From an uncultured Paracoccaceae bacterium (GTDB lineage: Bacteria > Pseudomonadota > Alphaproteobacteria > Rhodobacterales > Rhodobacteraceae): 64,000 nucleotides of DNA. How positions within the stretch are numbered: the first letter of the stretch is position 1; each line of letters opens with the position of its first letter. Location: NCBI GenBank assembly GCA_938005545.1, contig CALKXV010000009.1:186001-250000 (forward strand). The letters are read 5' to 3'. The position numbers were made by a program, and so were the translations under genes. The notes under the pieces were generated by a model. It had not been told where the DNA came from, did not search any database, and saw only the letters and a program-made list of their open reading frames with translations. Shown piece by piece: positions 17,571 to 26,843 of this stretch.

Positions 17571-20024
17571 ATGCCGAAGTCGATCCATATTGATCCAAGC
17601 GAAACCCGAACGCGTGGTGTGCTTGATGCGGCCAGCATTCAAATCCACGCCTATGATCGTTCGATCTCGGATGAACAGAGCGTCCGAGGCGATGCCGAAT
17701 TGATCGAAGCCTATCGACACATGCTACTTTTGCGCGCCTTTGAAAGCGGGATCGCCTCTCTAAAGGCCACGGGCAGTTTTGGTGATCTGACTTACGCTTA
17801 TAAAGGTCCGGCGCATCTATCCATTGGCCAAGAAGCCGCCGCCGTCGGTGCTGCCATGGCATTGGCACCGGGCGATCACATTTATGGGTCGCATCGATCT
17901 CACAGTGAATTTCTGGCCAAGGGTTTTTCGGCGATCCGCCGTTTGGGTGACAATGAACTGACCTCGATCATGGAGGGCCACGCGAGCGGCCAATTGCTGC
18001 GCAGTGTCGAAACACATCTATCAGGTGCAACCCCGACTGAGATGGCTGAAAACTTTCTCCTGCTTGGATTCTTGGCAGAAATCTTTATGCGAGCAAACGG
18101 CTTTAACGGCGGCATGGGGGGCAGCATGCACGCCTTCTTCCCGCCTTTTGGAGCTTACCCGAACAACGCAATCGTTGGTGCTTCTGCCGGCATCGCAACG
18201 GGTGCTGCCCTTTGGATGAAATCGGAGAAACGCGACAGCATCGCGGTTTCAATGTTGGGCGACGGATCAACCGGCTGTGGCCCTGTTTGGGAAGCGATGA
18301 ATTTTGCCGGCATGGCCCAGTTTGATCACCTTTGGGACACCAAAGGTGGTTTGCCGGTCTTGTTCTTTTTCACCAACAATTTTTATGCCATGGGCGGACA
18401 AACCAATGGCGAAACAATGGCTTGGGATCGATTGGCGCGGATCGGATCGGGCTTTCGTGCCGATGCATTCCATGCCGAAACGGTCGACGGAACCAACCCT
18501 TTGGCCGTCGCGGACGCCGTGTCGCGCCAACGCGCGCACCTGCTAGAAGGACGTGGCCCCGCCATTCTGGACATCGAATGCTACCGATTTTCTGGCCATT
18601 CAACGACCGATGTGAACGCCTATCGCACGAAGGACGAAATCGCCGCTTGGCAAGCGGTTGACCCGATACAAAGCTACCGCACGTCATTGATCGACGCTGG
18701 ACTTATCGAGGACGCTGCGGCGGTTGAAATGGAACGGCAGACAGACGCGCTGATCCAGGCCGTTTTCCGAGCCGCAGCCGACCCAGATGTCTCGCCAATC
18801 GTTAATATCGCCCAGGATCCGACGCTGATCGGACGCAAAATGTTCACCCATGGCTCTACACCGCCCGCACACGCGCCTTCTTCGCCGCTTATCGAACCCG
18901 CGAAAGTCGTGCGCATTCGACAGAACGCCAAAAAGTCACGAAGTGGATTTGACAACGACGGCGCGCTTTTGTCGCCGCTAAAGGCGATCACACTTCGTGA
19001 TGGATTGTTCGAAGCCACATTGCACCACATGCTTACCGATCCGCGGATCCTCATCTATGGCGAGGAATGCCGGGAATGGGGCGGGGCGTTCGGCGTCTAC
19101 CGTGGGTTGTCGGAGCTTTTCCCCAACGACCGTGTGTTCAATTCACCAATCTCAGAGGCGGCTATTGTCGCCACCGCCATCGGTGCGGCCATGGAGGGCG
19201 CGCGCCCCGTGATCGAATTGATGTATGCCGATTTTATTGGACGTGCGGGTGACGAAATCTTCAACCAACTTGCGAAATGGCAGGCAATGTCGGATCAAAG
19301 TTTGAGTATTCCAGTTGTTCTTAGATGCTCGGTCGGATCGAAATACGGCGCGCAACATAGTCAGGATTGGTCGGGGCTTGCCGCGCATATTCCCGGATTA
19401 AAGGTCGTTTATCCGGCGACCCCTTTTGATGCGAAAGGATTGTTATCTGCATCCATTGCGTGCGATGACCCAGTGGTATTTTTCGAAAGCCAGCGGCTAT
19501 ACGACCGCGTGGAACAATTCCAGAGTGCGGTTCCGCCTGAGGATTACCACATTGATATTGGCATTCCTGACATCAAGCGCATCGGCTCGGATGTGACGAT
19601 CCTGACAATTGGGCCATCTCTGTACCCAGCACTTGAGGCAGCCGAACTTTTGGCAGCCAAAAGAATCGAAGCCGAAGTGATTGACGCCCGCACTCTGGTG
19701 CCATTTGACTACGATAAGATTATAAAATCGCTAGAGAAAACTGGTCTCCTATTGATTGTGAGCGAAGCCTGTGAACGAGGAAGTTTTGCAATGACGTTGG
19801 CGAGCAACCTTACGCGCTTTGCCTTCAGCGTTCTTAATGCAGCACCGCATGTTTTGGGCAGTCCGAACTGGATCGTTCCCGGAGCCGACATGGAAGATAC
19901 ATATTTCCCCCAGCCCGCAGATATTGTCGATACGGTTATGATTGATCTAATAAATGATCAGAAACACACCCAAATTGGCGTACGCAAGTGGAACGATATA
20001 TCCCTTGCCAAGGAAGGCCTATAA
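17571..20024 (+). CDS. fused E1 alpha-beta thiamine-diphosphate dehydrogenase
   Basis: An 817-residue fusion of both E1 subunits of a 2-oxo-acid or acetoin-type dehydrogenase. The alpha half has the thiamine-diphosphate motif starting GDGSTGCG at residue 230, preceded by HIYGSHRSHSEFLAKG. The beta half begins around residue 470 (LRDGLFEATLHHML, EECREWGGAFGVYRGL, FNSPISEAAIVATAIGAAMEG). E1 decarboxylates a 2-oxo acid, or cleaves acetoin, and acylates a lipoyl group. A lipoyl-domain gene follows after 14 bases, supplying the acceptor. No E3 gene is in the window. The substrate may be a sugar-derived oxo compound, given the sugar genes on both sides. Confidence 0.9.
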   Translation: MPKSIHIDPSETRTRGVLDAASIQIHAYDRSISDEQSVRGDAELIEAYRHMLLLRAFESGIASLKATGSFGDLTYAYKGPAHLSIGQEAAAVGAAMALAPGDHIYGSHRSHSEFLAKGFSAIRRLGDNELTSIMEGHASGQLLRSVETHLSGATPTEMAENFLLLGFLAEIFMRANGFNGGMGGSMHAFFPPFGAYPNNAIVGASAGIATGAALWMKSEKRDSIAVSMLGDGSTGCGPVWEAMNFAGMAQFDHLWDTKGGLPVLFFFTNNFYAMGGQTNGETMAWDRLARIGSGFRADAFHAETVDGTNPLAVADAVSRQRAHLLEGRGPAILDIECYRFSGHSTTDVNAYRTKDEIAAWQAVDPIQSYRTSLIDAGLIEDAAAVEMERQTDALIQAVFRAAADPDVSPIVNIAQDPTLIGRKMFTHGSTPPAHAPSSPLIEPAKVVRIRQNAKKSRSGFDNDGALLSPLKAITLRDGLFEATLHHMLTDPRILIYGEECREWGGAFGVYRGLSELFPNDRVFNSPISEAAIVATAIGAAMEGARPVIELMYADFIGRAGDEIFNQLAKWQAMSDQSLSIPVVLRCSVGSKYGAQHSQDWSGLAAHIPGLKVVYPATPFDAKGLLSASIACDDPVVFFESQRLYDRVEQFQSAVPPEDYHIDIGIPDIKRIGSDVTILTIGPSLYPALEAAELLAAKRIEAEVIDARTLVPFDYDKIIKSLEKTGLLLIVSEACERGSFAMTLASNLTRFAFSVLNAAPHVLGSPNWIVPGADMEDTYFPQPADIVDTVMIDLINDQKHTQIGVRKWNDISLAKEGL

Positions 20025-20038
20025 AAAGGAAATCTTGC

Positions 20039-20278
20039 ATGTCGCAGGTTGAACTAATAATGCCCGAACTTGGAAACGAAATAACCGAAGCGCAAGTGGA
20101 TCTTTGGCATAAGAGCGTTGGCGATTCCGTGGCCGAAGGCGAAGAAATTCTGACGATAACAACGCCCAAAGTGACGATGGATTTAGAAGCTCCGGCGACT
20201 GGCACCTTAACCAAGATATTAGTTGAAGAAGACGACATCGCAGCTATCGGTGCCGTCCTTGCCATCATAGACCGTTGA
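20039..20278 (+). CDS. free-standing lipoyl-domain protein
   Basis: A 79-residue protein consisting only of a biotinyl/lipoyl domain, VELIMPELGNEITEAQVDLW, with the lipoyl-lysine K44 in ITTPKVTMDLEAP. It lacks the linker, peripheral-subunit-binding and acyltransferase domains of an E2. It should be the swinging arm acylated by the upstream fused E1. I chose ATG 20039, which has AAAAGGAAA upstream. A GTG at 19988 would extend into the E1 gene. Its stop overlaps the TTG start of the hydrolase gene, so E1, lipoyl carrier and hydrolase are a coupled set. Confidence 0.92.
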   Translation: MSQVELIMPELGNEITEAQVDLWHKSVGDSVAEGEEILTITTPKVTMDLEAPATGTLTKILVEEDDIAAIGAVLAIIDR

Positions 20279-20982
20279 CCCGCGCAGTCTTTCTTCACGG
20301 CTACGGCGCTGATAAACTTACATGGGCAGGTGTACGACCTGTTTTGGAGAATGTTGACATCGTTTCGCCGGATCTGCCCGGACACAGTTCAGCTGTGGGC
20401 GATCTTGGCGATGGATCGATTGATGACTTGGGAACACGGGTGCTGACCAATCTGGACAGCGGTCCACCAGCTTGGCTTGTCGGTCATTCGCTCGGGGGTG
20501 GCATCGCGCTTTGGCTGGCAAATCAAGCCCCCGAACTCTGGAAAGGGCTGATTTTGCTGGCCCCACTTGGATTGGGAAAAAACGTCGACCAAACCCGACT
20601 TCTGGATTACCCATCCATCCGGACTGAAGAGCAAATGCGAAGTTTCCTTGAAAGTCTCGTTACTGATACGAATTTGATAAAGAAAGCTTTTTCTCAATAT
20701 GCGCTTTTGCAACTTGATGTGCCGGGTGGACGCGCCTCAATGGAAAAAATCGTCAGGCGCCTGCCGAAGTCTGAGGATCACATCCAAACGATTTTGCCAA
20801 ATGTCGCGCGTCATCGGCTAGACATAACTGTGATTTGGGGCATCGAAGATACCGTCATGCAGCCCGACGCCAGCCGCATCGAAACACTGGGCAAGCTCGT
20901 GCGAATTCCGAACATCGGACATATCCCTCACGTCGAAGCCATGAAGGACGTCAACGCAATCCTGAAAGCCAAAATATTATGA
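20275..20982 (+). CDS. alpha/beta hydrolase, likely separated catalytic partner of the lipoyl protein
   Basis: A 235-residue alpha/beta hydrolase with nucleophile elbow LVGHSLGGG (Ser72), the acid region VIWGIEDTVMQPDA and the final His in NIGHIPHVEA. It starts with TTG overlapping the lipoyl gene's stop. Acetoin-dehydrogenase E2 proteins are fusions of a lipoyl domain with just such a hydrolase fold, so this pair looks like the same E2 split into two genes. It may transfer an acyl group from lipoate to CoA. An ordinary esterase is the alternative. Confidence 0.88.
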   Translation: MTRAVFLHGYGADKLTWAGVRPVLENVDIVSPDLPGHSSAVGDLGDGSIDDLGTRVLTNLDSGPPAWLVGHSLGGGIALWLANQAPELWKGLILLAPLGLGKNVDQTRLLDYPSIRTEEQMRSFLESLVTDTNLIKKAFSQYALLQLDVPGGRASMEKIVRRLPKSEDHIQTILPNVARHRLDITVIWGIEDTVMQPDASRIETLGKLVRIPNIGHIPHVEAMKDVNAILKAKIL

Positions 20983-22061
20983 GACTTCATTTAACCAAGG
21001 CAATGTTCAAACGCAATGAAGTGCCTCTCATTACAAGCGGCAACGTGACGGTGAGCACCTTCAAGTATGCATCCGGCACTGCCGCACTCCGCATCCAGAC
21101 GCCGCGTGCCGAATTGATTATTTTGCCGTTTAAAGGTCAACAGATTTGGCGTGCCCGTTTTGACAACGTTGATGTTACAATGGGTTCAATGTTTCCCGAA
21201 CCTGTTGATACGCAAAATTATCTGGAAACTTATGGCGCGTTTTTGATCCATTGCGGGCTCACTGCAATGGGTGGCCCGGGGCCAAGTGATACTCATCCGC
21301 TCCACGGTGAATTACCGAACGCGCCATTCCAGACCGCGTATGTCGAACTGCGCGACGGGCAAATCGTTATTGGCGGCACTTATCAATTCACCGTTGCCTT
21401 TACCGTAAATTATTGCGCAACAACCGAAATATCAATTGCGCCAGAAACAACCGCGATCTGCGTCACAGTTAACGTGGAAAATTTGCGACACGCGCCAATG
21501 GAACTCATGTATTTGGCCCATGCAAATTTCCGACCCGTCGACATGGGTGAATTGATCTATGCTGCCAAACCCACGTCCGAAAACGTGCGAGTTCGTCAAT
21601 CAATCCCTGCGCATATTTCGCCGCCGCCAGGATATACGGACTTCATTGCCGAATTGGCAGAACACCCTGATCGCCATCATGTCCTATCTCCCGATCTCGC
21701 ATTTGATCCGGAAGTTGTTTTTGAACTCGATATGTTGCCCGGAACTGATGGCTGGACACACGCGATGCAACGCCACCCAAATGGAACGGCCGACTTTATA
21801 TCCTATGTGCAAGCCCAAGGTCCTTGCGCAACGCGATGGATCTGTCGCACGCCTGATCAGCAGGGGCTTGGAATTGCCTTCCCTTCGACTGCGGGCGTCG
21901 AAGGTTACACGGCAGAAAAAAGGAAAAACCGGATCGTTCACATTGCGGCGCGCGACACATGGTCGATCAATATGCAAATGGGCCGACTGGACGCCAAGGA
22001 TGCTGATCAACTGGTTCGCAAAGTTAACCAGATCATCGCAAAATTCGAAATGAGCTCTTGA
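20979..22061 (+). CDS. DUF4432 aldose-1-epimerase-like protein
   Basis: A 360-residue protein of the galactose-mutarotase-like DUF4432 group. Characteristic segments are LIILPFKGQQIWRARFD, the active-site-like HCGLTAMGGPGPSDTHPLHG, and LMYLAHANFRPVD. Family members are thought to interconvert anomers or ketose/aldose forms of sugars. ATG 20979 overlaps the hydrolase stop (ATGA), and any longer version would run antiparallel to codon use in the hydrolase gene. It connects the dehydrogenase genes to the sugar importer downstream, so the substrate is probably a sugar. Exact chemistry is unknown. Confidence 0.85.
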   Translation: MRLHLTKAMFKRNEVPLITSGNVTVSTFKYASGTAALRIQTPRAELIILPFKGQQIWRARFDNVDVTMGSMFPEPVDTQNYLETYGAFLIHCGLTAMGGPGPSDTHPLHGELPNAPFQTAYVELRDGQIVIGGTYQFTVAFTVNYCATTEISIAPETTAICVTVNVENLRHAPMELMYLAHANFRPVDMGELIYAAKPTSENVRVRQSIPAHISPPPGYTDFIAELAEHPDRHHVLSPDLAFDPEVVFELDMLPGTDGWTHAMQRHPNGTADFISYVQAQGPCATRWICRTPDQQGLGIAFPSTAGVEGYTAEKRKNRIVHIAARDTWSINMQMGRLDAKDADQLVRKVNQIIAKFEMSS

Positions 22062-22113
22062 CCTTGGGGCACCTGCGGACTTTGATCGTGCGAATAAAAC
22101 TGGGAGGAATATC

Positions 22114-23583
22114 ATGAAATACACAGCTTTAGGGCTGGGTCTTGGTGTGGCCATGGCCACCGCATTGCCCGCGACTGCCCAAGACTATAACGGCGTGACC
22201 ATCGAAATTCTAACACGCCCCGGACCGGTTATTGCGCAACGTCTTGTTGAACGTGGCGAAGAATTTACCGCCGCAACCGGAGCTGAAATCCGGGTCAACG
22301 AAGTGCCTTTCGCCGAGTTATTCCAAAAAATTCTGACCGATTGGGCGACCGGAACTAACTCGATCGACGTCGGGGTATTCGCATCAGGTTGGGCAACGGA
22401 ATTGGTGGACGGCGATCTTGTCGAGCCGCTTGATGATTACATCGCAGCCGACAGCAAGATCGACATCGACGACATCGCGCCCTATTTCCGCGAATTCAAC
22501 CAAAAGATTGGCGGTCAAACGTATCTGATCACCGTCGATGGCGATTTTCAGATGCTGTACTACCGTCGCGACATCTTGGAGGAATTGGGGCTAGAGCCGC
22601 CGCGCACCTGGGCCGAGTATATGACCGTAGCGGGCGCCATGCATGGCAAAGACCTGAACGGCGATGGCGAAGGCGACTTTGGCTCCTGCATCTTTAAAAA
22701 GCGAAACGCGCAATCCTATTTCGCAATGGGGTCAATTGCTGCTGGTTTTGTTCAGTCGAAGGGCACCGGCGAAGGTATTTTCTTTGACAACGACACAATG
22801 AAGCCAAAGGTCAACAACGAAGCTTGGCAAGAAGCCTTCCGCATTTACAAAGCGACTGGCGAGTTTGGCCCACCTGACGAATTGAACCACGACATCGGCG
22901 ACACCCGTGGTCTGGTTCAAGCAGGACGTTGCGGCATGGTCATTGATTGGGGTGACATTGGTCCACTTTCAATCGACGAAAGCGGTGCAGCCATCAAAGA
23001 CAAAATGGGCGCTGTTATTATGCCGGGTTCGACCAAGGTGTTGAACACGGCAACCGGGAAACTGGAAGCCTGTAACGCCGACAACTGCCCACATGCGATT
23101 GACGGCATCAACTATGCCCCTTTCGCGGCCTTCGGTGGCTGGGCCGGTGCGATCAACAAGAATGCGGACGACAAGAAAAAGCAGGCGGCTTATGATTTCC
23201 TGTCATACGTCAACCAAGCTGAGCAATCGAATGTTGACGTGACCATGGGCTGGACGGGCTATAACCCTTACCGGAACTCACAGCTTGAAAACACCGAGAA
23301 GTGGATCGAAGCGGGCTTTAGCCCGGAGTTCGCCGCCAATTACCTAGGTGCGATCAAAGACAGTCTGAATCATCCGAACATGGCGTCCGACATCAAGATC
23401 CCCGGCGCACAACAGTACACGGGCGTTGTTCTTGACCGCGAATTGGCCCGCTTCCTTGCTGGCGAAATCACCGAAGAACAGGCCACGGCAAACATTGAAG
23501 AAGCCTGGGAAGAGATCACCGAAGACTTCGGACGTGACAGCCAAAAGACGATGTACAACCTGTCGCTTGGCATCACCAACTAA
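22114..23583 (+). CDS. sugar ABC transporter substrate-binding protein
   Basis: A 489-residue extracellular solute-binding protein family 1 member with a clear signal peptide (MKYTALGLGLGVAMATALPA, cleavage after ATA). Recognisable parts are the hinge segment MLYYRRDILEELGLEPPRTWAEY and DFLSYVNQAEQSN. It captures a carbohydrate or polyol in the periplasm for the two permeases that follow. The ribosome-binding site is strong (TGGGAGGAAT). It is long for the family, similar to polyol-type binding proteins of Rhodobacterales. Ligand unknown. Confidence 0.92.
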   Translation: MKYTALGLGLGVAMATALPATAQDYNGVTIEILTRPGPVIAQRLVERGEEFTAATGAEIRVNEVPFAELFQKILTDWATGTNSIDVGVFASGWATELVDGDLVEPLDDYIAADSKIDIDDIAPYFREFNQKIGGQTYLITVDGDFQMLYYRRDILEELGLEPPRTWAEYMTVAGAMHGKDLNGDGEGDFGSCIFKKRNAQSYFAMGSIAAGFVQSKGTGEGIFFDNDTMKPKVNNEAWQEAFRIYKATGEFGPPDELNHDIGDTRGLVQAGRCGMVIDWGDIGPLSIDESGAAIKDKMGAVIMPGSTKVLNTATGKLEACNADNCPHAIDGINYAPFAAFGGWAGAINKNADDKKKQAAYDFLSYVNQAEQSNVDVTMGWTGYNPYRNSQLENTEKWIEAGFSPEFAANYLGAIKDSLNHPNMASDIKIPGAQQYTGVVLDRELARFLAGEITEEQATANIEEAWEEITEDFGRDSQKTMYNLSLGITN

Positions 23584-23586
23584 GTC

Positions 23587-24741
23587 GTGACTGTGACTGA
23601 CAACACCGAACGGCCCGGGTCACCTCGGGCCGTTCCCTCCAAAGGGGCACGCGAACGGTTTGCCGATTGGCTTGACCTTCACGCTGCACATGTTTTCATT
23701 TGGCCTGCGGTCATTATGATCTTGGTCTTTTCCATTTTCCCACTGGTCGCGTCCGCCATTATGGCAATGAGCCGCATACGGCTTCGCGCGGGGTCATACC
23801 AAGTTCGCTTCGTCTGGTTTCAGAACTTTGAAAAGCAAATGTTCGGTTCAGAACAATTCCATTTCCTTGGAACATTCGCCGGAATGTCTGCATTGGGCTG
23901 GGTCGTCGCAATTGTTGTCACTGCGTTGATTGTCTGGTGGATTCAGCGCTATGTGCGCACAAGTTTCACCGTTCTCGGCTTTACCGGGCGACTATTCACT
24001 TGGAGTTTGGTCCTTGGCATCGGCTGGCTTGCCGCGGCCACATTTTTTTCGGGCCACCACTTCGGCACCTTGGGGACAACGCTGTTCTATGTGATCATTG
24101 GCTGCAGCATCCAGTTCCTCATTGGCCTCGGCCTCGCGTTCCTCTGCTCAATGCCAATCCGAGGGCGGACCTTTTTTCGCGTCGTCTTTTTCATCCCCTT
24201 AATGATAACGCCTATCGGGGTTGGATACGCGTTTCGCATGATGGCGGATACGACCAAAGGGCCCTTTTCGCCGGCGTGGCAATGGGCGGGATTGGGCGAC
24301 TTTTCTTGGGCGTCCAGCGCCTGGACCGCACGGTCATTCATTATGATCGGCGACAGCTGGCAGTGGATCCCCTTTATCTTCGTTGTGATGCTGGCCGCCC
24401 TTGAAAGCGTGCCGCGCGACTATGTGGAAGCCGCGCAAGTCGATGGCGCTTCCAGCTGGGAAATCTTCAAAGATATCACCTGGTCACAAGTCGTTCCGGT
24501 AGCGGCCACCGTTTTGTTGATCCGGGTGATCGAAGGTTTCAAGATTGTCGATCTACCCAACATCATGACGGCAGGCGGCCCTGGAATTGCGACAGAATCT
24601 ATGACGCTTCATTCGTTGTTTGCGTGGCGTTCGCTTGATCTTGGCCAATCCGCCGCCGTGGCTTATCTGTTGTTATTCATCACCGTTGTCACCTGCGTGT
24701 CGTTCTTCAACCTTGTTGTGTTGAAAAGGATCCGCGCATGA
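23587..24741 (+). CDS. sugar ABC transporter permease (MalF-type)
   Basis: A 384-residue inner-membrane permease. The EAA loop that contacts the ATPase is visible as DYVEAAQVDGASSWEIFKDI, followed by LLIRVIEGFKIVDLPNIMT. After the first membrane segment there is an additional hydrophobic block (about residues 95-165, including GWVVAIVVTALIVWW and WSLVLGIGWLAAATFF) that ordinary MalF-like sugar permeases of about 300 residues lack. Translation appears to start at GTG 23587, three bases after the binding-protein stop. It overlaps the second permease gene by four bases. Confidence 0.92.
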   Translation: MTVTDNTERPGSPRAVPSKGARERFADWLDLHAAHVFIWPAVIMILVFSIFPLVASAIMAMSRIRLRAGSYQVRFVWFQNFEKQMFGSEQFHFLGTFAGMSALGWVVAIVVTALIVWWIQRYVRTSFTVLGFTGRLFTWSLVLGIGWLAAATFFSGHHFGTLGTTLFYVIIGCSIQFLIGLGLAFLCSMPIRGRTFFRVVFFIPLMITPIGVGYAFRMMADTTKGPFSPAWQWAGLGDFSWASSAWTARSFIMIGDSWQWIPFIFVVMLAALESVPRDYVEAAQVDGASSWEIFKDITWSQVVPVAATVLLIRVIEGFKIVDLPNIMTAGGPGIATESMTLHSLFAWRSLDLGQSAAVAYLLLFITVVTCVSFFNLVVLKRIRA

Positions 24742-25784
24742 GCCGCACTTTGAAACAAAAACTTTTCGAACCACCATCGATCCGACAGATGGCCCCCGGA
24801 ACCAAGATTATCGTCTATTCGATCCTGTTGCTTTGGACGCTTTTTGTTTTGTTCCCAATCTATTGGGTGTTTATCACCAGCTTCAAAACCGCCGTGGACG
24901 TAAACGCGGGGCCCGTCTTTTTGCCCTTTATTGATTTCCAACCCAGCCTTCATGCGTGGAAAGAGCTTTTCGTGTTTGACTATAAGGACACGCTGAAAGC
25001 CTATTCCAATTCCCTGATCATTGCTTTGTCATCAACCATCGCAAGCGTCTTGATCGGATCGATGGCCGCCTATGCGTTGGCGCGTTTCGAATACAAACCC
25101 AAATTCGGCGTGATCTTGATGTTCGTCATAATGATGATCATCGTCTTTTTCGCCGTTGGGCGGTATGGCGTTGATTGGCGGCTTTCGTGTGCCGTCGGCG
25201 TCGCGATCTTCGTCTTTCTTGCGCGCGCTCTTGGTCACCATTTCACCAAGCACCTCAGCAATGGTGACATTCTGTTCTGGATGATTTCGCAACGTATCCT
25301 GGCACCGATCGTCGTCGTTGTTCCAATCTATCTTATGTTCCAACAGGTGCGCCTTTTGGACACGCACCTTGCCATCATCTTGACGTACACGGTCGTAAAC
25401 CTGCCGATTGTCATCTGGCTAATGTACGATTTCTTCCGCTCGATCCCATACGATCTGGAAGAAAGCGCGCAACTCGACGGCGCGACCCGTCTTGGCGTCT
25501 TTTGGGACATCGTTTTACCGCTGTCACGCACAGGGCTCGCCGCGACCACTCTGTTGGTGATGATCCTTGCGTGGAACGAATATCTTTTGGCCCTGTTCCT
25601 ATCGACATCCAAAGCTCAAACCATGCCGATCCTCGTCGCTGCCATGAATGCCGGCGAGCGAGGCATTTTGTGGTGGTCGATGTCTGTCGTGATTATCGTG
25701 ATGATTATCCCGGTGATCGTTCTTGCGATCGTTCTGCAACGCTACATCTCGAAGGGGCTCCTTCTTGGGGCCGTTAAAGGGTAA
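24738..25784 (+). CDS. sugar ABC transporter permease (MalG-type)
   Basis: A 348-residue partner permease. The EAA loop reads DLEESAQLDGATRLGVFWDI and the C-terminus has the usual WWSMSVVIIVMIIPVIVLAI helix. Like its partner it carries extra hydrophobic sequence (about residues 120-165, VILMFVIMMIIVFFAVG and a following helix) between the first periplasmic-loop helices and the conserved core, so it exceeds the typical 270-280 residues. It starts at ATG 24738 overlapping the first permease gene and is followed after three bases by the ATPase gene. Confidence 0.92.
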   Translation: MSRTLKQKLFEPPSIRQMAPGTKIIVYSILLLWTLFVLFPIYWVFITSFKTAVDVNAGPVFLPFIDFQPSLHAWKELFVFDYKDTLKAYSNSLIIALSSTIASVLIGSMAAYALARFEYKPKFGVILMFVIMMIIVFFAVGRYGVDWRLSCAVGVAIFVFLARALGHHFTKHLSNGDILFWMISQRILAPIVVVVPIYLMFQQVRLLDTHLAIILTYTVVNLPIVIWLMYDFFRSIPYDLEESAQLDGATRLGVFWDIVLPLSRTGLAATTLLVMILAWNEYLLALFLSTSKAQTMPILVAAMNAGERGILWWSMSVVIIVMIIPVIVLAIVLQRYISKGLLLGAVKG

Positions 25785-25787
25785 TCC

Positions 25788-26843
25788 ATGACTGTCGTTC
25801 TTGATGCCGTTTCAAAATCATTTGGTGCCGTAAAGGTGCTGCACGATCTTTCACTTGAGGTGCAAGACGGTGAGTTCCTTGTTCTTCTAGGCGCATCTGG
25901 TTCGGGTAAATCGACAGCCCTTCGGATGATCGCCGGACTGGAAACCGTGTCTCAGGGTCAGATTTCAATCTCGGGCCGCGATGTCACCGAAGAGCTTCCC
26001 AAGAACCGTGATGTCGCCATGGTGTTCCAAAGCTACGCGCTTTATCCCCATAAAACCGTGGCCGAAAACATCGGGTACCCACTTAAAATCCGCCGCCTAA
26101 ATCGCATCGATATGGAGGCTCAAGTTCGCGACGTCGCATCCCAAGTGCAACTGGACGAACTGCTTGAACGATACCCCCGTGAATTATCGGGTGGCCAGCG
26201 TCAACGTGTTGCTTTGGCGCGTGCGATGGTTCGTCGGCCTGCCGTGTTCCTAATGGACGAACCGCTCTCCAACCTTGATGCCAAACTTCGCGGCCATATG
26301 CGCGCCGAACTGAAACACATGCAGCACGAACTTGGCATCACGACAATCTATGTCACCCACGACCAAGTCGAAGCCATGACGTTGGCTCACCGCGTCGCCT
26401 TGCTGGAAGGCGGCAAGCTTCAGCAATTGGCAACGCCACGCACGATCTACGAAGACCCCGCAAACCTCTTTGTCGCTCAGTTTATCGGCTCACCGCCCAT
26501 GAACGTGGCGCATGGAACTTTGGATGCCGGTACTTTTATCTCAGGCGAAAACCGCGTAGCAACGGGTGGCAATGACACGGTCAAAAATGCGGTTATCGGT
26601 TTACGTGCAGAGGATTGCCGCGTGGTCGCACCCGAAGATGGTGACATCAAAGCACGCCTTTTTGCCAACGAATTGATCGGCGATCACACCTTGGTCACCG
26701 CCAAAGTTGGCGAAGACATGCTATCAATCAAAGCACACAAAGACTTTGAGGCAAGCTTCGATCAACCTATCGGGATCGCGTTTGATTCAGAAAAAATCTA
26801 TCTTTTTGACAAAGACACGGGCGCGCGCATTCGCAACGTTTAG
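25788..26843 (+). CDS. sugar ABC transporter ATP-binding protein (UgpC/MsmK type)
   Basis: A 351-residue ATPase with Walker A GASGSGKST, Q-loop VFQSYALYPHKTVAENI, signature LSGGQRQRVALARA, Walker B VFLMDEPLSNLD and switch His in YVTHDQVEAM. A C-terminal OB-fold (TOBE) regulatory domain follows, from about residue 240. It energises the importer formed by the three preceding genes. Its last four bases overlap the end of the convergent aldo/keto reductase gene, so no terminator separates the two operons. Confidence 0.94.
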   Translation: MTVVLDAVSKSFGAVKVLHDLSLEVQDGEFLVLLGASGSGKSTALRMIAGLETVSQGQISISGRDVTEELPKNRDVAMVFQSYALYPHKTVAENIGYPLKIRRLNRIDMEAQVRDVASQVQLDELLERYPRELSGGQRQRVALARAMVRRPAVFLMDEPLSNLDAKLRGHMRAELKHMQHELGITTIYVTHDQVEAMTLAHRVALLEGGKLQQLATPRTIYEDPANLFVAQFIGSPPMNVAHGTLDAGTFISGENRVATGGNDTVKNAVIGLRAEDCRVVAPEDGDIKARLFANELIGDHTLVTAKVGEDMLSIKAHKDFEASFDQPIGIAFDSEKIYLFDKDTGARIRNV

